In this document: piece by piece, positions 1-7,657 of the stretch
Layout of the letters: every line of letters starts with the position of its first letter
Numbering within the stretch: the first letter of the stretch is position 1
Assembly: GCA_902764915.1 (NCBI GenBank)
Contig: CACWXY010000006.1
Coordinates: forward strand, 62,001 to 126,000
Length of the DNA: 64,000 nt
Direction: 5' to 3'
Origin: an uncultured Eubacteriales bacterium
Lineage (GTDB): Bacteria; Bacillota; Clostridia; Christensenellales; Aristaeellaceae
The notes under the pieces: generated by a model
Seen by the model: only the letters and a program-made list of their open reading frames with translations
The model's database searches: none
Told to the model about the DNA's origin: nothing
Program-made: the position numbers and the translations under genes

Positions 1-742
1 CGGCACCGCCCGCACCGACAATCACCACATCATAGGTGACATCCATCGGATCGCCCGCTTCATGGGTGATCTTCGCGCTCTTGAATGCTTCCAGGTTCGT
101 GCATCCCGCCTGTTCTGCCGCAGCATTCACAGCATTGCGCAGAGCGTTGGAGGAGAATGTAGCACCCGACACGCCGTCCACGCCGGTACCGTTGGCAGCC
201 AGCATGTCCTCAATCATGATGGGGAAGGCAATATCGCCCACATGCGCGGTTTCCGTGCTCTTCACCACTTCAATCCCTGTCAGCGCATTCTCAGAGAATG
301 TCACGGCAAAGGTCGAGTCGCCATTGTAGCCATAGGCAGACGCTTCATAGGTGCCCGCTGTAAAGGCCAGCGGCGTTTCATCCGTCACCACTTCGCCTTT
401 AGCCTGTGCCAGCGCCTTTTCGGCGGCTTCCTTCACGCCGTTGCTGGTCATGGTAGCCCCTGCCACGGCATCAATCTCGGCATCGGAACGTCCTACCAGT
501 GCCTCGGCAAAAGCCGGATAATTCGGCACGCCGAAGGGCTGTTCCCCGTCGCCGGTGATTTCCACCGCTGTAATTGCGTTTTCATCCACCGTAATTGTCA
601 CCGTCACTGCATCAGGCACCTGCTGATAGCCCGGTGCTGCGGCAGTATATGTGCCCGGCGTAAATGCGCCGTCTGCCGATGCAAACGATACGCATCCCAT
701 CACAAGACACAGTGCCAGAAAGAGAGACCATGTTTTCCTCAT
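1..742 (-). CDS. Exported fumarate-reductase-like flavoprotein with two FMN-binding domains (C-terminus off window)
   Basis: The first 247 residues are present and the protein runs off the left edge. It opens with a Sec signal peptide (basic MRK, hydrophobic core, SFASA cleavage-like site). Two tandem FMN-binding domains follow, each with a covalent FMN attachment motif: DAVAGATMTS (D91, acceptor T97) and DGVSGATFSS (D189, T195). At the edge a Rossmann segment VVIVGAGGA begins, the start of an FAD-binding fumarate/urocanate-reductase-type domain. In known relatives ApbE attaches FMN to the threonine and the protein reduces an organic acceptor outside the cytoplasm. The start is ATG at 742, preceded by AGGAAAGG. 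The substrate cannot be told because the catalytic half is missing. The next gene upstream encodes another exported FMN_bind protein, so the two may work together. Confidence 0.85.
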   Translation of the reverse strand, partial: MRKTWSLFLALCLVMGCVSFASADGAFTPGTYTAAAPGYQQVPDAVTVTITVDENAITAVEITGDGEQPFGVPNYPAFAEALVGRSDAEIDAVAGATMTSNGVKEAAEKALAQAKGEVVTDETPLAFTAGTYEASAYGYNGDSTFAVTFSENALTGIEVVKSTETAHVGDIAFPIMIEDMLAANGTGVDGVSGATFSSNALRNAVNAAAEQAGCTNLEAFKSAKITHEAGDPMDVTYDVVIVGAGGA

Positions 743-761
743 AGAACACCTTTCCTTTCCC

Positions 762-781
762 GCGGGGAAGCTTTCCCCGCT
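762..781 (-). other. Leader hairpin before the flavoprotein gene
   Basis: A GC-rich inverted repeat (GCGGGGAA against TTCCCCGC) sits in the 5' untranslated leader, about 20 nt before the start codon at 742. On the plus strand it is followed by a T run, but no plus-strand gene ends here, so a terminator role is unlikely. It may stabilise the mRNA or tune translation; this is inference. Confidence 0.4.
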
Positions 782-806
782 TTTTTGATGAATTGCCTTC
801 CTTATC

Positions 807-835
807 AATATACTTTTTTGTGAAAGAGTTGTCAA
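807..835 (-). promoter_or_regulatory. Sigma-A promoter for the flavoprotein gene
   Basis: Read on the minus strand, TTGACA (830-835) is followed after 17 nt by TATATT (807-812), a near-consensus vegetative promoter. It lies 65 nt upstream of the start at 742 and lets this gene be transcribed separately from the Tat-protein gene behind it. Confidence 0.75.
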
Positions 836-914
836 TCAGAAGTTTTCGCGCGCCAAAGCCCGAAAAACGGGGATTCCGCATATGCGCAGGGAGAACCCGG
901 CATGTTCCGGCCAG

Positions 915-953
915 ACAAAAACATCGCCATGAACACTCTGTTCATGGCGATGT
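915..953 (-). terminator. Rho-independent terminator after the Tat FMN protein gene
   Basis: A 14-bp perfect stem (921-934 with 940-953, loop CTCT-like) is followed on the minus strand by a TTTTTG run. It lies about 40 nt past the stop codon of the gene at 992-1915. Confidence 0.85.
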
Positions 954-991
954 CTGCCGCGGATTAATCCGCATATCTGTCCTCAGAGAAG

Positions 992-1915
992 TTACCTGAT
1001 CTGGCGCAGCGCATCCCTGACGGCTTCCATGATTGCCTGGGACGACTGGGTCGCATTGGTTACAGCGTCCACTTCTGTGCTCTGTGCTTCCACAATGGCC
1101 TTGGGAATCTGTTCCATGGCCGGATCACAGATACCGGGCGTTTCACTGCTGCTGAGCACTTCAATATTCGCAATCCGGTCGCCATCCATGGTCACCTTGA
1201 CCTTCATTTCACCGCGCTCCGTGGTGCTTGTGCCGATGTACTCGTTCGCGGCCAGTTCTGCCGGGGCTTCCTCGACCGCCGGAGCAGCCTCTTCATAACC
1301 GTACTGTACGTTCAGCAGTTCAATGACCTTCACAACGACTTCAGCGGTCAGTGCAGCACAGCGGGCCTTACGGGGCGGATCGCTCATCTGCAGGTTATTG
1401 GCCTTCATGAACTTGTTCACGGATGCATTGCAGGTAATGTCTTCCGCCACCGTCGTCACGGCCGTATATTCCGGCTGGTAGGTGGGGAACGGTTCCTGGC
1501 GATACCATGCAAACAGCTGATTACGCAGTTCGCCGGCCACTGCCGGTTCACAGAAGAAGCCCAGCATCATGCAGCCGCCGGCCAGCGCGCCGCACAGCGT
1601 CTGGCAGCCATAGCCGCCTGCGGCCAGGGCCATGGACTTGGCGGGGATTACATTATAGGGATACCCGTACTCTTCAGCCAGCAGTTCCATGATCCCCGCG
1701 ACCGCGCCGCCGCCGCATCCGCCGACTTCATACCAGCGCTTATAGGTATATTCCAGTGCTTTCTGTTTATCAATGGGGTGCCATGTCCAGGGATGCTCCG
1801 GTACTTCCGGTGTTTCCGCCAGGACAGAAGGCGTTACAGTCACAGCCGCTGCCAGTGCGGCGCCGGTTCCCAGTCCTTTGAGGAAACTCCGGCGGGTCAG
1901 TTCCTTGCGTTCCAT
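992..1915 (-). CDS. Tat-exported C_GCAxxG_C_C-type protein with C-terminal FMN-binding domain
   Basis: The protein has 307 residues. It begins with a clear twin-arginine signal (TRRSFLKG, then a hydrophobic stretch ending SVLA), so it is exported folded. The middle is rich in Cys and Gly (GGCGGG, GYGCQTLCGALAGGCMM and later single Cys), matching the C_GCAxxG_C_C family related to split-Soret cytochromes, but no CxxCH haem motif is present. The last 80 or so residues form an FMN_bind domain with DAVTNATQSS, where the second T is the likely flavin attachment site. ATG at 1915 was chosen because AGGAGGAAG precedes it and the Tat signal starts there. A role as an extracytoplasmic redox carrier is inference from the domains and the neighbouring fumarate-reductase-like gene. 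Confidence 0.8.
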   Translation of the reverse strand: MERKELTRRSFLKGLGTGAALAAAVTVTPSVLAETPEVPEHPWTWHPIDKQKALEYTYKRWYEVGGCGGGAVAGIMELLAEEYGYPYNVIPAKSMALAAGGYGCQTLCGALAGGCMMLGFFCEPAVAGELRNQLFAWYRQEPFPTYQPEYTAVTTVAEDITCNASVNKFMKANNLQMSDPPRKARCAALTAEVVVKVIELLNVQYGYEEAAPAVEEAPAELAANEYIGTSTTERGEMKVKVTMDGDRIANIEVLSSSETPGICDPAMEQIPKAIVEAQSTEVDAVTNATQSSQAIMEAVRDALRQIR

Positions 1916-1947
1916 ACATCTTCCTCCTCTTTTTTCCATACGATTAT

Positions 1948-1963
1948 GGTTCTGTGCAGAACC
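1948..1963. promoter_or_regulatory. Perfect palindrome overlapping the start of the Tat-gene transcript
   Basis: GGTTCTG and CAGAACC arms of 7 bp are separated by 2 nt. The palindrome lies just downstream of the predicted transcription start (about 1966), where a repressor would block transcription. The regulator is unknown and none is encoded next to it. Confidence 0.5.
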
Positions 1964-1972
1964 GCTGCATAC

Positions 1973-2001
1973 AGCATAGCGCACAGGGGAAGAAAATGCA
2001 A
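1973..2001 (-). promoter_or_regulatory. Promoter for the Tat FMN protein gene
   Basis: On the minus strand TTGCAT (1996-2001) and TATGCT (1973-1978) are spaced by 17 nt. This gives a leader of about 50 nt and places the 1948-1963 palindrome at the start of the transcript. Confidence 0.65.
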
Positions 2002-2002
2002 A

Positions 2003-2023
2003 CTATCTTTTACCCGAAGATAG
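2003..2023 (-). terminator. Possible weak terminator after the amidohydrolase gene
   Basis: CTATCTT and AAGATAG (7-bp arms) form a hairpin about 23 nt beyond the stop codon of the gene at 2046. On the minus strand it is followed by a T-rich but interrupted tract that also holds the -35 box of the next promoter. Confidence 0.4.
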
Positions 2024-2045
2024 ATTTCTGTCTTCCTGCAGGCCT

Positions 2046-3359
2046 TCAGATCATGTTCCGATACTTCTCTGCGGCTTCAGAGAACGGTCGCATGGCGCGC
2101 TGCAGATCGCTTTTCAGCTCCGTCAGGCTGATCCCCGTCAGTCTGCCGTTCTCCACAACGATCCGACCGTCCGCCATAACCAGGTATACGTCCGCACTGC
2201 CGGCGCCATAGACCAGTGCCGAATACGGATTGTACATCGGAAACAGCGAAAGTCCCTCGGTGCTCACCAATACCAGGTCCGCTTTTTTTCCTGTCTCCAG
2301 GGAGCCATACAAGGCGTCCGCATGCAGTGCCCTGGCGCCGCCGCGTGTCGCCGCATAGACCACTTCCCGTGCCGGGAACAGCCGCCGGTCGTGATACCGG
2401 GTCTTCTGCGCAATGGGAAACAGGCGCATGGTGTCAAACAGCGACAGTGTATTCCCGCTGGAAGGTCCATCCGTTCCCAGACCCACCGGAACCCCGGCTT
2501 CCGCCAGTTCCCTGACCGGCGCGATTCCTTTGCCGGCTTTGAGATTGCTCCCCGGGCAGTGCACCACGGAAGCGCCGCGTGCAGCAAGCACAGCGATATC
2601 ATCCGGCGTCAGATGAATGCAGTGCGCAGCCAGAAGCCGTTCATCCACGATTCCCAGCTCGTCCAGGAAGCGGATCGGTGTTGTACCCTTTTTCCGGAAA
2701 GCATCCATCTCATAATCCATTTCGCTGGCATGCAGTGTAAGGATCGTATCGTATTCCCTCGCCAGCTGATGCGCTGCCTGCAGCGCCTGCGGCGACACAG
2801 TGGTGGTCCCGTGCGGCGCCACGATTCCCCTGACCCTGTCATGTCCGGCCCAGTCCTGCAGGAAACGCGCACAGCGCGCCAGACCTTCCCCGGCGTTTTC
2901 GGCATCCGGTGATTTCTGGGAGATCACCGTTTCTCCCAGGTAGGCGCGGATACCGCTTTCTTCTGCGGCACGCGCTACCTGTTCCTCAAAGTAGTACATA
3001 TCCACAAAGGTTGTAGTCCCGCTCCGGAGCATTTCCGCGATCCCATACAGCGACGAGAGATAGACCAGTTCCTCCGTCATGGCTGAATTTTCCAGAGGAA
3101 ACAGAAACCGCCGCAACCGGTCCGGACAGTCATCGCCCATGGTCCGAAAGGGCACCATGGCCGCGTGGCAGTGCAGGTTTACCATGCCGGGCATGAGAAT
3201 CCCGCCTCTGCCGTCAATCTCCCGGTCTGCGCTGCCATCTCCGCGGCCTTCCCCGCAGTCGATGATTCGGTCGTCTTCCACAGTCACATACCCGTCCGGG
3301 TATACATGCCATACGTCATCGAGGGTCAGCACACATGCATGCGAAATGCGTGTCCTCAT
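2046..3359 (-). CDS. Amidohydrolase, MTA/SAH-deaminase (SsnA/guanine-deaminase) type
   Basis: The 437-residue protein is a full-length metal-dependent amidohydrolase. Visible metal ligands are NLHCHAAM near residue 64, LHASEMD, AAHCIHL and LGTDGPSSGNT, in the order expected for the SAH/MTA/guanine deaminase branch. Such enzymes hydrolytically deaminate adenine- or guanine-type nucleosides, or act on related heterocycles, in the cytosol. Its ATG overlaps the TGA of the M20 gene by 4 nt, so translation is coupled. The LGTDGPSS stretch and HxSEMD favour an adenosine-derivative deaminase, but the substrate is not certain; it could equally be an orphan SsnA-like hydrolase. Confidence 0.8.
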   Translation of the reverse strand: MRTRISHACVLTLDDVWHVYPDGYVTVEDDRIIDCGEGRGDGSADREIDGRGGILMPGMVNLHCHAAMVPFRTMGDDCPDRLRRFLFPLENSAMTEELVYLSSLYGIAEMLRSGTTTFVDMYYFEEQVARAAEESGIRAYLGETVISQKSPDAENAGEGLARCARFLQDWAGHDRVRGIVAPHGTTTVSPQALQAAHQLAREYDTILTLHASEMDYEMDAFRKKGTTPIRFLDELGIVDERLLAAHCIHLTPDDIAVLAARGASVVHCPGSNLKAGKGIAPVRELAEAGVPVGLGTDGPSSGNTLSLFDTMRLFPIAQKTRYHDRRLFPAREVVYAATRGGARALHADALYGSLETGKKADLVLVSTEGLSLFPMYNPYSALVYGAGSADVYLVMADGRIVVENGRLTGISLTELKSDLQRAMRPFSEAAEKYRNMI

Positions 3360-4687
3360 GCGTCTTCACCGCCCATCAGATCCCATACCGCGGCACAGAA
3401 CACCCGTACGGACCGCACAAGCACCTTTTCGTCAAAGTCAAAGCCTACCGTATGCTGCGCGCTGGGCATAGGCGTCATCACCCGCATATATGTAGCCTTT
3501 CCGCCATGGCTCTGCACACGGTTCATCATAATGGAGATATCCTCACTGCCCCAGTTGCGTGCATTCTGTATGCTGGACAGGACCAGATCCGGGCAGTGCC
3601 GACGGACACTGTCCGCCACCTGCGCAATCAGGTCCTCATCGCTGTGCTGGCCCTCCGCCTCACCTACGACCCGGATTCCGACCTTGCAGTCCTGCATGCT
3701 GCCAGCACCCTCACAGATCGCACGCGCGCGCACCGTCATGAACTGATTGATCTCCGTGGTTTCGCCGCGCACTTCCAGCTGCATATACGCCTGGTCGGGA
3801 ACCACATTCCGTCCCCCGCCGGCACGCAGCGTGCCTACATTCACCCGGCTCTGGCCGCCGGAATGCCGGGGAATCGCATGCAGGTTCAGTGCAGCTGTGC
3901 ACGCGGCCAGAAGCGCATTCTTCCCTTCCTCCGGGTACCCGCCTGCATGCGCCGCCTGGCCCGTAAAGGTTACATCCAGCTTGGTCGTGGCCAGAGAACC
4001 CCAGGTGCCGCAGGTCACATCCCCGTCATCCAGTGCGTCCGTCGGTGCCACATGGGAGCCAATAAAGAAATCCACATCATCCAGGTGGCCCCTGGCTGTC
4101 AGCGCACGCGCGCCCCGCGCGCCTTCCTCCGCGGGCTGGAAAAGAAGCTTCACCGTTCCGTGCAGGTTTTCCCGGGCTTCCATCAGCATTCTCGCCACGC
4201 CCAGTCCGATCGTCACATGCCCGTCATGCCCGCAGGCATGCATCATTCCTGGATTCCGGCTGGCGAAGCCTTCCCGGAAGGGCCGGTGTCCCATATCCTG
4301 TCTCTCCTGCATCGGAAGCGCATCGATGTCAAAGCGCAGAGCCACAACCGGGCCTTCTCCGCAGCGGAGAATCCCGATCACGCCGGTCAGACCCTCCTGC
4401 ATTTCCTGCGTAAGCGCCGACAGCGGTGTGCCCTCCTGGGTACGGACCGCCTCCGCATGTGCTCTGAGAACTTCCGGATCCGGAAGCCCCATGCGTGCGT
4501 GGGGATCCACCACTTCCTGCCCGGTGAGCACTTCATAGCCCAGCGCAGTCAGTGTCGAAGCAATGATGGCACTGGTCCGCATCTCCAGCCATCCGGTTTC
4601 CGGGCGCGCATGAATCGACCGGCGCAGTGCCGTCAGTTCCGGCTCCATGGCCTGCATATGCGACTGCAGACGGTGAAATGTCGTCAT
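3356..4687 (-). CDS. M20-family amidohydrolase (N-acyl amino acid / aminoacylase type)
   Basis: This is a 443-residue cytosolic metallohydrolase of the M20D group (hippurate/IAA-amino acid hydrolase-like). Motifs seen are ALRFDIDALPM, GMMHACGHDGHVT (metal ligands), FQPAEEGARGA and a C-terminal NWGSEDIS-type segment. It would cleave an amide bond in an N-acyl amino acid or similar compound. ATG at 4687 was chosen over the one at 4714 because AAAGGAG lies 9 nt before it and nothing lies before 4714. It is the first gene of a two-gene unit with the overlapping amidohydrolase, which suggests consecutive steps in salvage of a nitrogen compound (inference). Confidence 0.85.
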   Translation of the reverse strand: MTTFHRLQSHMQAMEPELTALRRSIHARPETGWLEMRTSAIIASTLTALGYEVLTGQEVVDPHARMGLPDPEVLRAHAEAVRTQEGTPLSALTQEMQEGLTGVIGILRCGEGPVVALRFDIDALPMQERQDMGHRPFREGFASRNPGMMHACGHDGHVTIGLGVARMLMEARENLHGTVKLLFQPAEEGARGARALTARGHLDDVDFFIGSHVAPTDALDDGDVTCGTWGSLATTKLDVTFTGQAAHAGGYPEEGKNALLAACTAALNLHAIPRHSGGQSRVNVGTLRAGGGRNVVPDQAYMQLEVRGETTEINQFMTVRARAICEGAGSMQDCKVGIRVVGEAEGQHSDEDLIAQVADSVRRHCPDLVLSSIQNARNWGSEDISIMMNRVQSHGGKATYMRVMTPMPSAQHTVGFDFDEKVLVRSVRVFCAAVWDLMGGEDA

Positions 4688-4707
4688 AGACTGTCTCTCC
4701 TTTGCAT

Positions 4708-4736
4708 TTGACATGAAGTAGCGCCGTTACTATACT
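4708..4736 (+). promoter_or_regulatory. Consensus promoter for the PfkB gene, back to back with the M20 promoter
   Basis: TTGACA (4708-4713) and TATACT (4731-4736) have exact 17-nt spacing. On the opposite strand TATAGT (4729-4734) occupies almost the same bases with a poorer TTCAGC-like -35 about 18 nt upstream. The two divergent units therefore seem to share one -10 region and to compete for polymerase. Confidence 0.8.
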
Positions 4737-4770
4737 GGGCCTGGAAACGAACGCTGAAAGAAGGCTTTCC

Positions 4771-5679
4771 ATGCATAAGACCGTTCTTGTACTGGGTTCC
4801 ACCTGTGTGGATGTGATTCTGCGGGTGCACCATCTGCCGAAGACCGAAGAAGACATGCATCCCCTGTCCCAGGCATTCCGCATAGGCGGGTGTGCCTATA
4901 ATGTGGCCCATCTTCTGGGACTGGCCGGTGCGCCTGTCACTTTTGTCACGCCGGTAGGAATGACCGGTTTTTTCGGGCCTTACATTCACCGCTTCCTGCT
5001 TCAGGAACCGTGGGCGCACCCTGTGTGTCTTGAAACGGAAGAAAACGGGTGCTGCTACTGCCTGGTCGAGGATGGCGGAGAGCGCACATTTCTTTCCCTG
5101 CACGGGATTGAGTATACCTTCCGTTCCTCGGACCTTACAGGTATTCCGGACACGGACTATACCTATGTATGCGGTCTGGAAGTAGAGGAAAAGACCGGGG
5201 ATGCTCTGGTGCACGCCCTGGAAAGCCGTTCCACGACTGTATTCTATGCACCCGGTCCCCGGGTGCTTCAGATTCCGGAAGACCGCACCCGGCGGCTTCT
5301 TGCACTGCGCCCAATCCTGCATCTGAATGCCTGCGAAGCACAGGCGATGAGCGGAAAAGCCGATGTGTCCTCGGCCATGGACGCGCTCTTTGCGCGCACC
5401 GGCCAGCCCGTGATCGTGACTCTGGGCACAGAGGGTGCTGCCGCTCGGACCGCTGACGGATTATTCCGCATGCCTGCCGAAAAGAATGTCACAGTCAGGG
5501 ATACCATCGGAGCCGGCGATGTCCATGCCGGCGGGATGCTCTATGCGCTTTCCCGCGGCCTGCCCATGGAAGATGCGCTCCGCCTCTCCAACTGTCTTTC
5601 CGCTGCCGTCATTCAGGTAGAAGGCGGCGCACTGCCGCCGGAGAAAGTATCCGCGGTGCTTTCCGCATTCCATCCATAA
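4771..5679 (+). CDS. PfkB-family carbohydrate/nucleoside kinase
   Basis: The 302-residue protein belongs to the ribokinase/PfkB superfamily, which phosphorylates sugars or nucleosides with ATP in the cytosol. The N-terminal strand VLVLGSTCVDVILRV and the glycine pair RIGGCAYNVAHLLG fit PfkB signature 1. The C-terminal DTIGAGDVHAGGML is signature 2 and holds the catalytic aspartate. It stands alone, divergent from the hydrolase pair and convergent with the ABC importer genes. The substrate is not visible; the adjacent deaminase-like gene makes a nucleoside possible, but that is a guess. Confidence 0.8.
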   Translation: MHKTVLVLGSTCVDVILRVHHLPKTEEDMHPLSQAFRIGGCAYNVAHLLGLAGAPVTFVTPVGMTGFFGPYIHRFLLQEPWAHPVCLETEENGCCYCLVEDGGERTFLSLHGIEYTFRSSDLTGIPDTDYTYVCGLEVEEKTGDALVHALESRSTTVFYAPGPRVLQIPEDRTRRLLALRPILHLNACEAQAMSGKADVSSAMDALFARTGQPVIVTLGTEGAAARTADGLFRMPAEKNVTVRDTIGAGDVHAGGMLYALSRGLPMEDALRLSNCLSAAVIQVEGGALPPEKVSAVLSAFHP

Positions 5680-5683
5680 CAAA

Positions 5684-5719
5684 AAGAAGACCACAGTGCC
5701 AGGCACTGTGCGTCTTTTC
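5684..5719. terminator. Bidirectional terminator between PfkB and the ABC permease gene
   Basis: CACAGTGCC pairs with GGCACTGTG with an A-rich tract on the left and a CTTTTCTT tract on the right. It ends at the stop codon of the convergent permease gene, so it can stop transcription from both sides. Confidence 0.75.
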
Positions 5720-6505
5720 TTATACGACACTCTGCAGACCCAGTGTCTTTTCAATCAGCAGCATAACACCAAGGGTCACCAGCATCATCACTGTCGCCAG
5801 CGCTGCAATCGTGGGATCAAAATGGTATTCCACATATCCCATGATTTCAATGGGAAGCATGGTAATGCCCGGCGCTGTCAGAAATGTGGACAGTGACACA
5901 TTATTGAAGGAATTGATTACGGCCATGACGCAGGCCGACGCAATCCCGCTCTTGATATTGGGAAGCACGATATGGAAAAAGGTATATCCGCGGTTGGCAC
6001 CCAGGCTGCCGGCTGCCTCTTCCATGGCAAAATCGAAATTGGCCAGGGATGACGTGATCACACGCATGACATAGGGTATGGACAGAAGCGTATGACCGAT
6101 CAGGAGGCTGGAAATCACTGACAGGTTCCACTGGGAAATCACATAGCGCAGCATAATAAAGCCCAGCACAATACAGGGGATCAGCACCGGGGACAGGAAG
6201 AGCGTTTTCAGAAGTCCCTTGCCCGGAAACCGGAAACGATTGAGCGCATAGGCGGCCGGGACCCCCAGAAGCAGTGCCATTGCGGTCGCGGCAAACGCAA
6301 TCTCCAGCGACAGTATGGCCGCGTTCACAAAGGATGACATCTGAAAGACTTTCACATACCAGTCCAGGGTAAACCCTTTCCCTGGGAATACCAGGGCACT
6401 CTGCTCACCAAAGGATGCCGCCATAATAATCAGAAGCGGTCCTATGAGAAAGACATAGACCAGGAATGTGATCAGTCCCAGCGCAATATGATGCTGTTTT
6501 TTCAT
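5720..6505 (-). CDS. ABC transporter permease, PotC-like
   Basis: The 261-residue integral membrane protein has about six transmembrane segments and the binding-protein-dependent permease loop (EEAAGSLGANRGYTFFHIVLPNIKSGI), the EAA motif that docks to the ATPase. It is the last gene of the four-gene importer unit and pairs with the PotB-like permease to form the channel. ATG at 6505 is preceded by GGGAGG. A hairpin at 6534-6567 separates it from the binding-protein gene. Family knowledge points to polyamine or another small charged solute; the actual solute cannot be deduced. Confidence 0.85.
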   Translation of the reverse strand: MKKQHHIALGLITFLVYVFLIGPLLIIMAASFGEQSALVFPGKGFTLDWYVKVFQMSSFVNAAILSLEIAFAATAMALLLGVPAAYALNRFRFPGKGLLKTLFLSPVLIPCIVLGFIMLRYVISQWNLSVISSLLIGHTLLSIPYVMRVITSSLANFDFAMEEAAGSLGANRGYTFFHIVLPNIKSGIASACVMAVINSFNNVSLSTFLTAPGITMLPIEIMGYVEYHFDPTIAALATVMMLVTLGVMLLIEKTLGLQSVV

Positions 6506-6533
6506 CCCCTGTGCCTCCCTTCCTGCATGGATG

Positions 6534-6567
6534 CCGATATCCCGGGAAACGGTTCCCGGGATATCGG
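6534..6567 (-). other. Intergenic 15-bp hairpin between binding-protein and permease genes
   Basis: A perfect 15-bp stem (6534-6548 with 6553-6567, loop ACGG) follows the binding-protein stop codon. On the minus strand there is no T run after it, so it is not a normal terminator. Such hairpins often shield the upstream mRNA from 3' decay and so raise binding-protein output over permease output (inference). Confidence 0.65.
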
Positions 6568-6581
6568 ATCAAAAAGCCGGC

Positions 6582-7631
6582 TTACTGTACGCCGAAGGTC
6601 TCGTTCCACTGTTCCGTCCAGCTGGGCAGGTGTTCGGTGACGAAATCCCAGTCGGGCAGGATCAGCTGATCCACCATCTCACCATAGGTGAAGTTCTGGG
6701 CGTGCTCCGCATCCAGTTCCACATCGGTGCGCACAGGGCTGTCAACGCCGTCCATGGCCTCGGCATACTGCACATCATAGGAGAGATAGTAGTCAATGAA
6801 GGCTTCCGCCAGTTCCTTGTTCTTGGAGCCGGTGACAATGTTGAGCATATTGTAACCGCCGTACATGCCCTCAGCGGGATTGACCCACACATAATCCGGG
6901 TTTGCGCTCTTGGCGGTTGTATAGGAATAATCCAGCAGCACAGCCACGGCCACTTCACCCTGGTTGAGCATGGTAATGGTATTGTTGGCAGAGGTGTAGG
7001 TGCTCTTTACATTGGGCTTGAGTTCGGCAAGCTTGGCAAAGATCGCCGCGTCATCCTCGCCGGGAGTCAGGCCAAAGGCAGCTGCTACGCCATAATAGAA
7101 CAGGGGGCCGGATGTATTGGTAATCGCAGGGATGGCGATATAATCCGCCAGTTCCGGATTCCACAGGTCCGCAAAGCTCTTGATTTCCACCGGGCAGGCA
7201 GCCGGATCATAGACAATGCCCAGACGGTTGAAGGTGTACGCAGGGCCATAGCCTTCTCCCATGGGTGCCTTGGCATTCTCATACAGTGCGGAGAGATTGG
7301 TCAGCTTTTCCGCATCCAGCGTGTCAATCTTACCCTCCGCCATGAGCTGCTTGACGAACATGTCGCCGATAATGACCACGTCATACTCGCCCTCGGCAGC
7401 CTCGGCAATCTTGGACACGCGCACAGCGTTGGAGGCGCCGTCCGCGACGATCGTGCACCCGGTCATGGCCATGAAGGGATCATAGATATTCTTCTGCAGA
7501 AGCTCCGCATTGAAGGCAAAGGTGGAGATGGTCAGCGTCTGGCCGGCATAGGGCAGATCATCCGCCACGGCAAGACCCGCCAGGGACAGTGCCAGTACCA
7601 GGCACAAAAGAAGCGTACACAGTTTTTTCAT
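6582..7631 (-). CDS. ABC transporter substrate-binding protein, PotD-like
   Basis: The 349-residue exported protein starts with a signal peptide (MKKL, hydrophobic core, LAVADD). The rest matches the extracellular solute-binding family of polyamine-type importers, with the ISTFAFN start of lobe one, an AYTFNRLGIVYDP hinge segment and the FADLWNPE motif typical of PotD/PotF relatives. ATG at 7631 was chosen because GAGGAGG precedes it by 9 nt and the signal peptide starts there. There is no clear lipobox, so membrane attachment is uncertain. It delivers solute to the two permeases encoded on either side. Confidence 0.85.
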   Translation of the reverse strand: MKKLCTLLLCLVLALSLAGLAVADDLPYAGQTLTISTFAFNAELLQKNIYDPFMAMTGCTIVADGASNAVRVSKIAEAAEGEYDVVIIGDMFVKQLMAEGKIDTLDAEKLTNLSALYENAKAPMGEGYGPAYTFNRLGIVYDPAACPVEIKSFADLWNPELADYIAIPAITNTSGPLFYYGVAAAFGLTPGEDDAAIFAKLAELKPNVKSTYTSANNTITMLNQGEVAVAVLLDYSYTTAKSANPDYVWVNPAEGMYGGYNMLNIVTGSKNKELAEAFIDYYLSYDVQYAEAMDGVDSPVRTDVELDAEHAQNFTYGEMVDQLILPDWDFVTEHLPSWTEQWNETFGVQ

Positions 7632-7657
7632 ACAGGGTTTCCTCCTCATGCATTGGA

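Noticed and set aside
762-786. Plus-strand terminator (hairpin with T run)
   Set aside because: No plus-strand gene precedes it. It lies in the leader of the minus-strand flavoprotein gene, so it was listed as a leader hairpin instead.
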